Source: Lactobacillus sp. PV012 (lineage in GTDB: Bacteria > Bacillota > Bacilli > Lactobacillales > Lactobacillaceae). Taken from it: a stretch of 64,000 bases of DNA. Every line of letters begins with the position of its first letter. Position 1 is the stretch's first letter. Positions 43,864 to 52,747 of the stretch are shown here, in pieces. The stretch covers positions 186,001 through 250,000 of the forward strand of contig NZ_CP041983.1 of NCBI RefSeq assembly GCF_014522325.1, in the 5' to 3' direction. Under the pieces are notes generated by a model, which ran no database searches, had not been told where the DNA came from, and saw only the letters and a list, made by a program, of their open reading frames with translations. A program made the position numbers and the translations under genes.

Positions 43864-44340
43864 ATGGCAGAAGTTGAAAGTTTTACATTAGATCACACAA
43901 AAGTTAAGGCACCTTACGTTAGATTAATTACTGTTGAAAAGGGCAGCAAAGGGGATGAAATTAGTAATTTTGATTTGCGTTTAGTACAACCTAATGAAAA
44001 TGCCATTCCAACAGCTGGTCTTCATACAATTGAACACTTACTTGCAGGTTTATTAAGAGATCGTTTAGATGGTGTAATTGACTGCTCACCATTTGGTTGC
44101 CGCACAGGATTCCATTTGATTACTTGGGGAACCCCATCAACAACAGAAGTAGCTAAAGCACTTAAGTCTTCTCTAGAAGAAATTGCTAATAAGATCCAAT
44201 GGGAAGATGTTCAAGGAACAACAATTGAAAGTTGTGGTAATTATCGGGATCATTCACTCTTTTCTGCAAAAGAATGGTCAAAAAAGATCCTTAGTGAGGG
44301 AATTTCAGATAAACCATTTGAACGCCATGTGGTTGAATAA
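43864..44340 (+). CDS. luxS: S-ribosylhomocysteine lyase
   Basis: Cytosolic metalloenzyme of the activated methyl cycle; it splits S-ribosylhomocysteine to homocysteine and DPD, the AI-2 precursor. The 158 residues contain the metal motif HTIEH (H54, H58), the catalytic-region Cys in FGCRTG (C79) and the third ligand in ESCGNY (C124). ATG 43864 follows AAGGAG; the frame is open upstream into the T-box terminator but nothing supports an earlier start. T-box control and the metQ gene downstream point to a methionine-salvage role first. Confidence 0.97.
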   Translation: MAEVESFTLDHTKVKAPYVRLITVEKGSKGDEISNFDLRLVQPNENAIPTAGLHTIEHLLAGLLRDRLDGVIDCSPFGCRTGFHLITWGTPSTTEVAKALKSSLEEIANKIQWEDVQGTTIESCGNYRDHSLFSAKEWSKKILSEGISDKPFERHVVE

Positions 44341-44354
44341 ATAGGAGAATAAAA

Positions 44355-44459
44355 ATGAAAAAATTATTTAAGAATTTAAAAGAAAAGTTGTTAACGCCAA
44401 TTGTAAATCAGAGAAAAGCAGGAAATAGTTTTCACAAATTGTATGTTAGCCATAATTAG
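44355..44459 (+). CDS. 34-residue basic peptide between luxS and metQ
   Basis: A short gene with TAGGAG at good distance from ATG 44355, reading MKKLFKNLKEKLLTPIVNQ and ending LYVSHN. It is strongly basic and amphipathic, without a signal peptide. It lies 14 nt after luxS, and its stop immediately precedes the metQ ribosome site (the AGGTGAT begins in the stop codon), so it is well placed to be translated in the same operon. Function unknown; it is below normal gene-calling length. Confidence 0.5.
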   Translation: MKKLFKNLKEKLLTPIVNQRKAGNSFHKLYVSHN

Positions 44460-44468
44460 GTGATAAAG

Positions 44469-45323
44469 ATGCAGTTTAGACAAAAAAGAATCCGAAGACG
44501 CATTGCCTGGATTAGTTGTGCGATATTAATTTTGATAGCTGGCTGGTTTAGTTTTGGCCCTAGTCCTCAAGCAAAACAAAATAAAGAAGTTGTAATTGCA
44601 ACCGTTGGGGAATCAGATGCAGATGCTAAATTGTGGAAGAGCATTGCAGAAACAGCGAAAGAAGATTATGGGATTACAATTAAAGTAAAAGATGTGACTG
44701 ATGCGACCGCATTAAATAAGATGGTGGCTAGTGGAGAAGTGGATATGAATGCTTTTCAGCACTATGCTTATTTGAAGAGTTGGAATAAGGCTAATCACCA
44801 AGACTTAGTAGCAATTGGTAAAACTTATATTGCTCCCCTTAATTTATATTCGAAGAAATACCAGAGTTTGAGTGAAATCCCAGATGGTGCAACAATTGCA
44901 ATTCCAAATGATGCATCAAATGAATCAAGAGCCTTGTATGTTTTGAAAAATGCAGGCTTGATTAAAATTAAACCTCATCAAAGCTTAGCTACTGTAGCGG
45001 ATGTAACAGATAATCCTAAGCATTTAAAGCTAAAAGAAGTTTCTGGTGATCAAAGTGCCCGCATTCTTTCTAGTGTAGCTGCAAGTGTAGTTACCAATAC
45101 TTATGCTGTACCAGCTAAATTAGAGCACAATATTATCTATCATGAAAAGTTGGATAAGGATTCTGCACCTTGGATTAATATTTTAGTCACGCGTAAGAAG
45201 GATAAGAATAAGAAAATATACCAAGAAGTTGTGAAGGCTTATCAGACTCAAAAGACCAAACAACTTACTAAAAAATATTACAATGGTACTCAGCTTCCCG
45301 CTTGGGATACTAAGCTAAAATAA
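44469..45323 (+). CDS. metQ: NlpA/MetQ-type substrate-binding protein
   Basis: Extracytoplasmic binding protein of the methionine ABC importer family. The 284 residues have an N-terminal membrane segment (about 14-30), then KEVVIATVGESDADAKLW, the typical MetQ opening, and GEVDMNAFQHYAYLKSWN, IAIPNDASNESRALYVLKNAGLI. There is no lipobox Cys near the segment, so it is probably anchored by an uncleaved helix. The start is ATG 44469 behind AGGTGAT. The MetN and MetI genes are not adjacent. T-box-linked to luxS. Confidence 0.9.
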   Translation: MQFRQKRIRRRIAWISCAILILIAGWFSFGPSPQAKQNKEVVIATVGESDADAKLWKSIAETAKEDYGITIKVKDVTDATALNKMVASGEVDMNAFQHYAYLKSWNKANHQDLVAIGKTYIAPLNLYSKKYQSLSEIPDGATIAIPNDASNESRALYVLKNAGLIKIKPHQSLATVADVTDNPKHLKLKEVSGDQSARILSSVAASVVTNTYAVPAKLEHNIIYHEKLDKDSAPWINILVTRKKDKNKKIYQEVVKAYQTQKTKQLTKKYYNGTQLPAWDTKLK

Positions 45324-45349
45324 AAAGACTCCCGTTCGGGAGTCTTTTT
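45322..45349. terminator. Bidirectional terminator
   Basis: Perfect 12-bp stem (AAAAAGACTCCC with GGGAGTCTTTTT) and GTTC tetraloop. Confidence 0.92.
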
Positions 45350-45350
45350 A

Positions 45351-45785
45351 TTAAGACATTGTTTGAGTAATTTGGTTACGTTGGTCATCGTACCAATTAT
45401 CCCAGTCAGCATAAGTTTTCATGCTTTCAGGATCAGTATTAGTCTTTTCTTTAATATTAGCTAAAATGTCTTTAAAGCGGTCTGCATGAACATTTAAGAT
45501 GTGCTTGATCAAAGTCTTACGACTAAAGATAGCATTATTAGTAATGTAGATGTTAATTTCAACTACATCATGATTACCATCAAAGGTATCCATGATTTCA
45601 AGATCGCTTTCTTCGAATTTGGAAATGTAAAAGTTAGCAAACACCTTTAGGTAATCTGGTTGTTCAGGATATTGAACAGCAGGCATTTCTACACGTTCAG
45701 CTTCTGGAACAACTACCTTAAATTTGTCGTCTTCTTCTACAGCTTCTTGCTCGTTTTTAGTGTTGTTTTGAGTATCTTCAGTCAA
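45351..45785 (-). CDS. Protein of unknown function (144 aa)
   Basis: An acidic soluble protein: a disordered, Glu/Asp-rich N-terminal 35 residues, then a folded region (YLKVFANFYISKFEESDLEIMD, NHDVVEINIYITNNAIFSRKTLIKHIL). I start at TTG 45785 because AAAGGAG sits 9 nt before it; an in-frame ATG at 45821 would add 12 residues but overlaps that ribosome site. No signal or membrane segment. Family not recognised. Confidence 0.7.
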   Translation of the reverse strand: MTEDTQNNTKNEQEAVEEDDKFKVVVPEAERVEMPAVQYPEQPDYLKVFANFYISKFEESDLEIMDTFDGNHDVVEINIYITNNAIFSRKTLIKHILNVHADRFKDILANIKEKTNTDPESMKTYADWDNWYDDQRNQITQTMS

Positions 45786-45867
45786 AGTTAAGAACTCCTT
45801 TACTGTGGAAATAGTGTACAAAAATTCAATACTATGTTACAGGGAAAATAGTAAAAAATCAAGTTAT

Positions 45868-46773
45868 CTATTTATTATAGTTGTCAACGTCACTTTGAGT
45901 GTAAGAATCAATAGTTGTGTGACCAGAGTTAGCAGCACTCTTCATGAAATTAATTACATCTTGATCAGACCATGAAGAAGTATCAGCACCAATATCATCT
46001 AATTTAGCACGGACTTGATTGATAGTACGTGAAGTTACAGCTTGACCATCAATTGTGTCATCACTACTGTTAGTTGCAGAAGAACTAGATGATGAGCTAT
46101 CTTCACTACTTGAACTTGAAGAACTTGTTGATTCTTCACTAGAAGACTTAGATGATGATTTGTCTTTAGCTGAGCTAGAAGAAGTTTCGTTATTATTACT
46201 TTCCTTCTTAGCTTTATCTAAAATATTTTGAGCTTTAGCACGAATATCAGTGTAGTATTCCTTGTATTGCCCATCAAGATATGGTTGAGAAAGAATTTCA
46301 GTCGCATACTCTTGAGCTTGGTCGTAGTTTTGGCTATCTAAAGCAGTTTGAGCCTTCTTATAAAGTGGAGTAAGTTCATTATCTAGGTTATTTTGAACTT
46401 CTTCAGCAATTCCATAAAGCTTCTTAGCTTGGTCGGTCATAACAGAGTAACCGCCCTTTTGGCCAATAGCTGAGTTTAAGCTACTAAGAGAACTTTCGTA
46501 GTTATAATTATTAATACTTGTCTTAGCCTGATCTAATTGGGCAGCTTGTTCAGCGTAAGCTTGAGCTTCTGTAGTATTTTTAATTTTACTTGCTTGATCA
46601 AATTTTTCTTTTGCTTCATCGTAGTTTTGAGCTTTGGCAGCCTTTTTACCAGCGGCCATTAATGCAGTATAGCTGCTAGAGTTAGTATTTGGAGCAGCTT
46701 GGTTGCTGCAAGCAGTAGTGGTAAGCATTGCACCTAAAGCTACAGTTGCAGCTAATAATTTAGCTTTTTTCAT
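45868..46773 (-). CDS. Secreted lipoprotein with TPR-like helices and Ser-rich linker
   Basis: A 301-residue exported protein. Signal sequence MKKAKLLAATVALGAML ends in TTTACSNQ; the Cys22 is a likely lipid site although Thr at -3 is unusual. Residues 35-190 are amphipathic helices with TPR-like spacing (ALMAAGKKAAKAQNYDEA, then ALDSQNYDQAQEYA). Residues about 195-240 are almost pure Ser/Asp, a wall-spanning linker. The last 60 residues form a small helical domain (SRTINQVRAKLDDIG). An extended -10 (TGATATAAT, minus strand, 46826-46818) lies upstream. Role unknown. Confidence 0.8.
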   Translation of the reverse strand: MKKAKLLAATVALGAMLTTTACSNQAAPNTNSSSYTALMAAGKKAAKAQNYDEAKEKFDQASKIKNTTEAQAYAEQAAQLDQAKTSINNYNYESSLSSLNSAIGQKGGYSVMTDQAKKLYGIAEEVQNNLDNELTPLYKKAQTALDSQNYDQAQEYATEILSQPYLDGQYKEYYTDIRAKAQNILDKAKKESNNNETSSSSAKDKSSSKSSSEESTSSSSSSSEDSSSSSSSATNSSDDTIDGQAVTSRTINQVRAKLDDIGADTSSWSDQDVINFMKSAANSGHTTIDSYTQSDVDNYNK

Positions 46774-47189
46774 AATTAAAAGATTTCTCCCTTCATTGCT
46801 AAATATTTTGCTCTTCTATTATATCAGAGTGTCTAGGAAAAATTCTCATAAGTCAGAATTACATTTGAAATTTTCCATTAGTAACAGTGTATAAAAATAT
46901 TAATGTTTGTCGCAGAAGTAAGCAAAAACTTTAGGAAATATTAAGGGAGAGGGTGAAGTATAAACTATAATATAATAGGAAAAATAATCTAAGAAGGAAA
47001 TTTTGAGAATAAAAAGGCGAAATCTTTAAACTTTTGCAACGTTATTGAAATATAAATATAGAATATGAAGAGAAAAATAAGAAGCTGTAGTTGCTGAAAG
47101 TATGCGCTATAAAAGGATTTAAAGAGAAAGTAAATAACAAAAAACAATATTACACATAGATTAAATAGTAAAAAAAGGCTTGTTAGCCT
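46774..47189. other. AT-rich intergenic region upstream of the S-layer gene
   Basis: No convincing reading frame. It holds the minus-strand extended -10 of the lipoprotein gene (46818-46826) and, on the plus strand, TATAAT-like clusters around 46963-46978 that may be a second, upstream promoter of the S-layer gene, as two promoters are known for L. acidophilus slpA. Nothing else recognised. Confidence 0.5.
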
Positions 47190-47217
47190 TTGAATTTGGG
47201 CGAAAACAAGATATAAT
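47190..47217 (+). promoter_or_regulatory. Promoter of the S-layer gene
   Basis: TTGAAT (47190-47195), 16-nt spacer, TATAAT (47212-47217); predicted start near 47225, leaving a leader of about 190 nt. Confidence 0.7.
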
Positions 47218-47224
47218 GTATAAC

Positions 47225-47414
47225 GTGGTAAGTAATAGGAGGGATGCTTCAGGCGTGTGCCTGTACAGCATGCTAATTGTTTATCTTAAAATGACTACCT
47301 CGAAAAACACTATTTTCGATTTAAGATTAAATGATTTTGTACATTATAGGCAAATCCACAAATGAGCCTTTATCCTATTACATTTTATTGATTTATCAAG
47401 GAGGAAAAGACCAC
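47225..47414 (+). promoter_or_regulatory. Long structured 5' leader of the S-layer mRNA
   Basis: Two strong hairpins: 47244-47271 (ATGCT/AGCAT enclosing AGGC-GTGT-GCCT) and 47283-47327 (ATCTTAAA/TTTAAGAT enclosing TCGAAAA/TTTTCGA). A strong AAGGAGG site ends the leader. Stable leaders of this kind prolong slpA mRNA life in L. acidophilus. A ten-codon frame (47244-47276, MLQACACTAC) lies in the first hairpin but its AGGAGG is too close to be a good ribosome site. Confidence 0.6.
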
Positions 47415-49175
47415 ATGAAGAAAAATATTAAAATCGCTAGCGTTACTGCTGCTGCTTTATTAGCAGTTGCTCCAGTAGTTGCTACTGGTACTGCTAACGC
47501 TGCTGTTACTGTTAATAACACTACTGCTACTCAACCAGCACCTACTCAAACTGCAGGTACTGTTACTGTAAACATTTCATTAGATGCTACTGCAGGTAAG
47601 ACTACTGTTGGAGAAGCTACCAAGAGTGCTAAAGTTACTGTTGATGGTGCAACTGTTGCTAATAGTGCAACTGTTGCTAATAGTGCAACTGGTACCGGTG
47701 CTTACAAGGTTGAAATTGCTAAAGCTGGTACTACTACTGCTTTAAATGATGCAACTAAGTTAGAAGCTAACCAAGCTTACGTTGTTTTAGTTAACGGTAT
47801 CAAGCTTAAAGGTTTAACTACTGGTAACACTTACTCAATCGCAGGTGGTACTGTTGCAGGTAAGACTACTCAAACTGCAGAAGAATTAAACGCTAACAAC
47901 GGTGTAAACTTTACTAGTGACTCTTTCTACGTATTTGACAAGAGTTTAACTGGTACTCCAGTTGTTACTAACAACGACAACAAGATTGTTTCAAGTGGTT
48001 CTATTGCTTTAGGTAATAACACTACTGTTGCAAGCTTAGCAAAGGCTATTACTTCTGCGTACAAAGTTCAAATGCCAAGTAGTGGTGAAAAAGTTGCAAA
48101 AGCTTTAGATTGGTCAGCATCAGCAGTTGAAAACTCTGTAAGATCAAGTTTAAAGAATGCTAACGTAAATGTTGAAAAGGATGGTAGCTTCACAGCACCA
48201 GCAACTAACTTTACTGTTAACTTAACTGGTTACGCTTCAAACGGTAAAACTGTTTCATTCCCTGTAACTGTAACTGTTGCTAACTCAACTACTACTGCAA
48301 GTGATGCACCAGTATTTAGTACTACTAACAATGATTACAAAGCAGTTGCAAACAGCACTAACGCTTGGAACTTAAGTCTTCAACTTAACTCTGCAACTAA
48401 CGCACAAGCTATTGCAAATGCATTTACTGCAAAGATTGACGCAACTTCAAACCTTACTACTAGTGTAAAGGTTGATTCAAGCAACTTAAACACTGCTGTT
48501 GCAGGTAAGTACACTGTTGTTCTTTCAGCTACTAACCCATCAAACAACAAGACTACTAAGGCTACTGTAAACGTAACTGTTGGTGACCCAGGTGAAACTA
48601 AGACTGTTCAAGCTGGTTCAGAAACTGCTAAGGTAGTTACTATTGATGGTAACAAGGTTACTGAAACTTCTACAACTTTAGCAAACGATTCTAAAGTTGC
48701 AACTTTCGGTACTGTAACTGTTGATGGTGTATCATACACTCGTCTTAACAGCTCAAGCTCAAACCAATTCGTAGCAACTAAGTATGTTGATGGTTCAATC
48801 AAGGAAGAAAAGAAGACTGAAAAGACTATCATGCACAAGGCTCTTATCTACGATAAGGATGGTAAGGCTACTAAGGAAAGCATCGGTGCTTACAACAAGG
48901 TTACTGTTTACGGTGATATCGTAACTATTAACGGTGCTAAATTCTACAAGCTTGGCGAAAACCGTTTCGTTAAGGTTGGTAACATCGATGGTACTATGCG
49001 TACTTTGAAGCACAACGCTTACATCTACAACAACAAGCTTAAGCGTGTTCAAAAGAACACTGTTCTTAAGAAGGGTTCAGAAAAGAGAACTTACGGTAGT
49101 GCATTCACTATCAAGGGTAAGAAGGTTTACCGTATCGGTGAAAACCAATACGTTAAGGTTGCTAACTTCAAGTAA
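47415..49175 (+). CDS. S-layer / SLAP-domain surface protein
   Basis: A 586-residue secreted protein. The signal peptide KKNIKIASVTAAALLAVAPV ends near ANA (residue 30). The mature N-terminal part (to about 465) is Thr/Ala/Val/Asn-rich and beta-forming, as in SlpA/SlpX. The last 120 residues are two SLAP units (KALIYDKDGKATKESIG... and NAYIYNNKLKRVQKNTVLKK... ending YVKVANFK) that bind wall polymers. Codon use is very narrow, as expected for a very abundant protein. ATG 47415 follows AAGGAGG. An 18-bp tandem duplication lies at codons 81-92. Whether it is the main S-layer subunit or a minor one cannot be said. Confidence 0.9.
   Translation: MKKNIKIASVTAAALLAVAPVVATGTANAAVTVNNTTATQPAPTQTAGTVTVNISLDATAGKTTVGEATKSAKVTVDGATVANSATVANSATGTGAYKVEIAKAGTTTALNDATKLEANQAYVVLVNGIKLKGLTTGNTYSIAGGTVAGKTTQTAEELNANNGVNFTSDSFYVFDKSLTGTPVVTNNDNKIVSSGSIALGNNTTVASLAKAITSAYKVQMPSSGEKVAKALDWSASAVENSVRSSLKNANVNVEKDGSFTAPATNFTVNLTGYASNGKTVSFPVTVTVANSTTTASDAPVFSTTNNDYKAVANSTNAWNLSLQLNSATNAQAIANAFTAKIDATSNLTTSVKVDSSNLNTAVAGKYTVVLSATNPSNNKTTKATVNVTVGDPGETKTVQAGSETAKVVTIDGNKVTETSTTLANDSKVATFGTVTVDGVSYTRLNSSSSNQFVATKYVDGSIKEEKKTEKTIMHKALIYDKDGKATKESIGAYNKVTVYGDIVTINGAKFYKLGENRFVKVGNIDGTMRTLKHNAYIYNNKLKRVQKNTVLKKGSEKRTYGSAFTIKGKKVYRIGENQYVKVANFK
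47655..47690 (+). repeat. In-frame 18-bp tandem duplication in the S-layer gene
   Basis: GTTGCTAATAGTGCAACT occurs twice in a row (47655-47672 and 47673-47690), giving VANSAT VANSAT, preceded by a further partial copy (TGCAACT). It is likely a slippage product in a surface-exposed region. Confidence 0.85.
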
Positions 49176-49197
49176 TTTTAATTAACTAATTACTCTC

Positions 49198-49228
49198 AAA
49201 AAGACGATACATTGTATCGTCTTTTTTT
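49198..49228 (+). terminator. Terminator of the S-layer gene
   Basis: Stem of 14 bp (AAAAAGACGATACA with TGTATCGTCTTTTT) followed by TT. Confidence 0.9.
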
Positions 49229-49740
49229 GTGCTCATTTTTATGTGAAAGCAGAGATAAATTACACTTGGAGTAAATAAGAAAGAAAAAGTTGTAAAAGAA
49301 TATCCAGGAACTAAAATAAAAAGAATAATGTTATTTTATTTTTATTCTATTTCTGGAATTTAAAAATATTTTAATTAAGAATTATTTTCTTCTCACCTAA
49401 TAAATAACCAAAAACTTTGAAACAATAGGTTTTTTAGTGGTTGGCAAATCCCTGGAAGAAAGCTGTTTAGCAGAAATTTAAAGTAAAAATTTGAAAATAA
49501 TTAATAACAAAATCGCTTACAATCGAAAAAAGTGTTATTAAAAATTTAAATTTTCCTTTTTTTGCGTTACACTGTATATAACAAGTCTGAAAAGATGTGG
49601 GAATAAAAGTAATAAATTACAACTAAAAGTTTATTTAATGTTTCTAAAATATTACTTTTCTGTTTCAAAACATGTGTTTGGTTGTATATTGACTCAGACG
49701 ACTATATGATATAAATGTGTGTAAAAAAGAGGAATAAAAA
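49229..49740 (+). promoter_or_regulatory. AT-rich intergenic with promoter of the GH73 gene
   Basis: No reading frame with a ribosome site is seen. The right end has TTGACT (49689-49694) and TATAAA (49710-49715; 15-nt spacer), a workable promoter, and GAGG 9 nt before the TTG start at 49741. The remainder is AT-rich without repeats I recognise. Confidence 0.5.
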
Positions 49741-51369
49741 TTGAGTAAGAAGACATTAACAAGCATTGCAACTGCAGCTTTAATTACAACTGCAGGTATA
49801 ACTGCTACACACCATGTAAAAGCTTTAAACTCCGATAATGATAATGTGGTTAAGGCAGCTACAAATCAACAAAATCAACAGTTCATTAATAAAGCAGCAT
49901 CAGCTGCGGTAGAATCATCATCTAAATATGGAACTTATACTTCTGTAATGATGGCTCAAGCTGCTGTTGAATCTGGGTGGGGACAATCCAGTTTATCTCA
50001 GAGTCCAAATAATAATTTATTTGGTATCAAGGGAAGTTACAATGGTCAATCTGTAACGGTTAAGACTGGAGAATACATTAATGGTAGTTATAAGACGGTT
50101 AATGCCTCCTTTAAGAAGTATCCTTCTTACACCGAATCTTTTAATGACAATGGTTCATTAATTCGTAAAGATATGGGTTCAACGTATTCTGGAGCATGGG
50201 TAGAAAATGCATCAACCCCTGAGCAAGCTACACAACAAGGCTTGCAAGGCAAGTATGCAACTGCACCTAACTATGCAAGTACTTTGAATTCAATCATTGA
50301 AGCTAATAACTTCAAACAATATGACCCGGTTACTACTAATGTCAACGAAGTTAAGAAAGTTGTCAAAACAACCCCAATTACTGATGCACCCGTTGATAGT
50401 GACGTTGGAAAGCAAATTGGTACAGCTCGTGTTGGACAACAAATGACAATTAGCAAGTACATTACTTATAAGAATGGTGTAACCCATGCTTTAACTCAAC
50501 TAGGATGGGTTAATAATTCTGCTTTTGGTGCAAGTGCCACGGTAAAGACCACCACTCAAGCTACCAAAACAGTTGTACAAAAGCCAAAGAAAAAGAAAAG
50601 TTATACTTATATCAAGACTAGTGAAGTAGTTAAGATTACAAATGCCCCGACAGAAGGAGCACCTGTTTTGAAGAGTCCAAATGGTAAGAAAAACGGGAAA
50701 ACTTTACCACTAAATAGTACTTGGAAAGTAAATGGCTATGCAATTGTTAAAGGTGTTCGTTACAATCATATTGGTTCTAAGCAATGGCTAAGTTCTATCT
50801 ATACTAATCCTGCTAAAGAAGTAAGCCAGGCACCTAAAGAAAAGGAAGAAAGTACTGTAAAGAAAACGACTTCTAAGAAGACCAAAGTTGAAAAAGACTA
50901 CGAAAAGGTTGAAGGAAGTTTCATTGTAACTGCAAAAAATATTGAAGTTTGGTCAGCTCCAACTGGTAAGAAAACAGGTCAATTACTACCAAAGGAAAGT
51001 GATTGGAAGATTACTGGTAAAAAAGAAATTAAGGGTAAGACTTGGTATCGTTTAGGTAAAACGAAATGGATTCAGTCTACTGGAATTAAAGTGGATAACT
51101 TGAAGAAAGTAGCTGTAAGTCAAGCACCTGCTAAACCTAAGACAAAAGTTGAATATCCTGTTTATAAGTCAACAGGGGTAGTAACAATTAATTCAAAACC
51201 AAATTACGGTGTTCCTGTTTACACTAAGCCTGGTGAAGATGCTACAAAACGCATTCTTTCTAACGGTACTAATTGGAAGTTTTTCAAGATAGCCGTCATT
51301 AAGGGCGAAAAGTGGTATAACTTAGGTGGAAACCAATGGGTACCTGAGAAGTATGTATTGGTTCGCTAA
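49741..51369 (+). CDS. GH73 N-acetylglucosaminidase autolysin with SLAP/SH3-like repeats
   Basis: Secreted wall hydrolase cutting after GlcNAc in peptidoglycan. A signal peptide spans about 1-28 (cleavage near VKA). The GH73 domain covers residues about 44-195, with the catalytic Glu77 in AAVESGWGQSSLS and NNNLFGIKGSY, YPSYTESFND, typical of AcmA/FlgJ-type enzymes. Four repeats of about 65-80 residues follow (each ending W-x-x-G-x-x-x-W-like: LGWVNNS, IGSKQWLSS, LGKTKWIQS, LGGNQWVPE), which anchor to the wall. TTG start after GAGG. Part of the surface block with the S-layer and GH25 genes. Confidence 0.92.
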   Translation: MSKKTLTSIATAALITTAGITATHHVKALNSDNDNVVKAATNQQNQQFINKAASAAVESSSKYGTYTSVMMAQAAVESGWGQSSLSQSPNNNLFGIKGSYNGQSVTVKTGEYINGSYKTVNASFKKYPSYTESFNDNGSLIRKDMGSTYSGAWVENASTPEQATQQGLQGKYATAPNYASTLNSIIEANNFKQYDPVTTNVNEVKKVVKTTPITDAPVDSDVGKQIGTARVGQQMTISKYITYKNGVTHALTQLGWVNNSAFGASATVKTTTQATKTVVQKPKKKKSYTYIKTSEVVKITNAPTEGAPVLKSPNGKKNGKTLPLNSTWKVNGYAIVKGVRYNHIGSKQWLSSIYTNPAKEVSQAPKEKEESTVKKTTSKKTKVEKDYEKVEGSFIVTAKNIEVWSAPTGKKTGQLLPKESDWKITGKKEIKGKTWYRLGKTKWIQSTGIKVDNLKKVAVSQAPAKPKTKVEYPVYKSTGVVTINSKPNYGVPVYTKPGEDATKRILSNGTNWKFFKIAVIKGEKWYNLGGNQWVPEKYVLVR

Positions 51370-51414
51370 TTAAGATAGTAAATTTAATTATGGATAATTT
51401 TTGCGGAGGATTTC

Positions 51415-52656
51415 ATGCGTTCAGCAAATAAGAAATTTTTAAGTGCCTTAGCTTGTGCGGGTATGATGGCAACTACAGCAGTTGTTGGAGTAGGTAATAT
51501 TGTTACTTCAAAAACTACAACTGTTCAAGCTGCAAAGTCTAGTGTAAGCAGTCGCTCTTACGGAGTGGATGTTTCTAGTTTTCAAAGTACCGACCTTTCA
51601 AAGCATGCAAATGCAGGTTCACAATTTGCAATTGTAAAAGTTAGTGAAGGTACATCATATCGTAATCCTAACGCTGCTGGTCAAATCGCTAGTGCGAAGT
51701 CAACTAATATGATGCCAATGGCATATCACTTTGCAACTTTTGGTGCTAACAGTAGTGCAGCAGTTTCGGAAGCAAATTGGGCTGTTAAATCTGCTCAAGC
51801 TACTGGATTACCTAAGGGTTCATACATTGCATGTGACTGGGAAACTGGTGATGGAAATGTAGTTACTGCAGGTAAAGATGCTAGTGCAAATGCAATTGTA
51901 GCTTTTATGAACAAAGTTAAAGCAGCAGGTTACAAGCCACTTTTATATTCAGGAGCTTACTTATTAAAGAGTAATATTAATACTGCAACGGTGTTAAATT
52001 CATATCCTAATTCTCTTTGGGTAGCTTCATATGCTACTATGGGTCGAATTGACAATCCTGATTTTAATTATTTCCCAAGCATGGATGGAGTAGCAATTTG
52101 GCAGTTTACTGATAACTGGCGTGGATTATACGTTGATGGTAACATTTCCTTATTACCACTTTCATATAATGATGCAAGCACCCAAGCACCTACTCAATCT
52201 AAACCAGCTACTAGTTCAAGTGCATCATCTAAGCCAGCTACTAGTTCAAGCTCTACTAAACCAGCATCTACTACTACCACTACTAATACAGTTGTAACTA
52301 CTCCTAAGACTATCATGTATAAGAGTGTGATTTACACTGAAAAGGGTGAGTCAACAGGTAAGTTCTACTCTGCATATACTCCAATTAAGGTTATCGGTGG
52401 TGTGGTTAACATCAATAATAAAGCTTACTACAAGATTGGTGATAACCAATATGTACGTGTTTCAAATGTAGATGGTGTATCTAAGAACTTAAGTCATAAT
52501 GCTTATGTTTATAATAGTAAAGGCCACAAGACAAGCGCACCAACCATTAAGAAGGGTAGTGCTTTGAAGGTCTATGGTAGATCTCGTGTTATTAATGGAA
52601 AATCTTACTACCGCGTAGGTAAGGGCCAATACGTTAAAGTTGCTAACTTTAAGTAA
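51415..52656 (+). CDS. GH25 muramidase (lysozyme) with SLAP domains
   Basis: Secreted N-acetylmuramidase. The signal peptide is about 1-40 (cleavage near VQA). The GH25 barrel covers residues about 48-245 with YGVDVSSFQ (D52) and ACDWETGDG (D141, E143), the acidic catalytic set. A Ser/Thr-Ala-Pro linker (about 250-295, STKPASTTTT) leads to two SLAP units ending YVKVANFK, identical in its last eight residues to the S-layer protein. GGAGG precedes the ATG. It starts 45 nt after the GH73 stop with no terminator between, so the two hydrolases are probably co-transcribed. Confidence 0.93.
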   Translation: MRSANKKFLSALACAGMMATTAVVGVGNIVTSKTTTVQAAKSSVSSRSYGVDVSSFQSTDLSKHANAGSQFAIVKVSEGTSYRNPNAAGQIASAKSTNMMPMAYHFATFGANSSAAVSEANWAVKSAQATGLPKGSYIACDWETGDGNVVTAGKDASANAIVAFMNKVKAAGYKPLLYSGAYLLKSNINTATVLNSYPNSLWVASYATMGRIDNPDFNYFPSMDGVAIWQFTDNWRGLYVDGNISLLPLSYNDASTQAPTQSKPATSSSASSKPATSSSSTKPASTTTTTNTVVTTPKTIMYKSVIYTEKGESTGKFYSAYTPIKVIGGVVNINNKAYYKIGDNQYVRVSNVDGVSKNLSHNAYVYNSKGHKTSAPTIKKGSALKVYGRSRVINGKSYYRVGKGQYVKVANFK

Positions 52657-52670
52657 TAATAAGTTTAAAT

Positions 52671-52698
52671 AAAGTCACTAGGAAACTAGTGGCTTTTT
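52671..52698 (+). terminator. Terminator of the GH73-GH25 unit
   Basis: An 11-bp stem (AAAGTCACTAG with CTAGTGGCTTT, one wobble), GAAA loop and T-run. Confidence 0.85.
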
Positions 52699-52747
52699 CG
52701 TTTGGTATAATTGGGGTGGAAAAAGAAATCAGGAGGAATTAGCTTAG

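Noticed and set aside
47180-47365. 61-codon plus-strand frame in the S-layer leader region
   Set aside because: It spans the promoter and both leader hairpins and has no ribosome site.
48608-49052. Minus-strand frames inside the S-layer gene
   Set aside because: They arise from the very biased codon use of the S-layer gene and have no ribosome sites.
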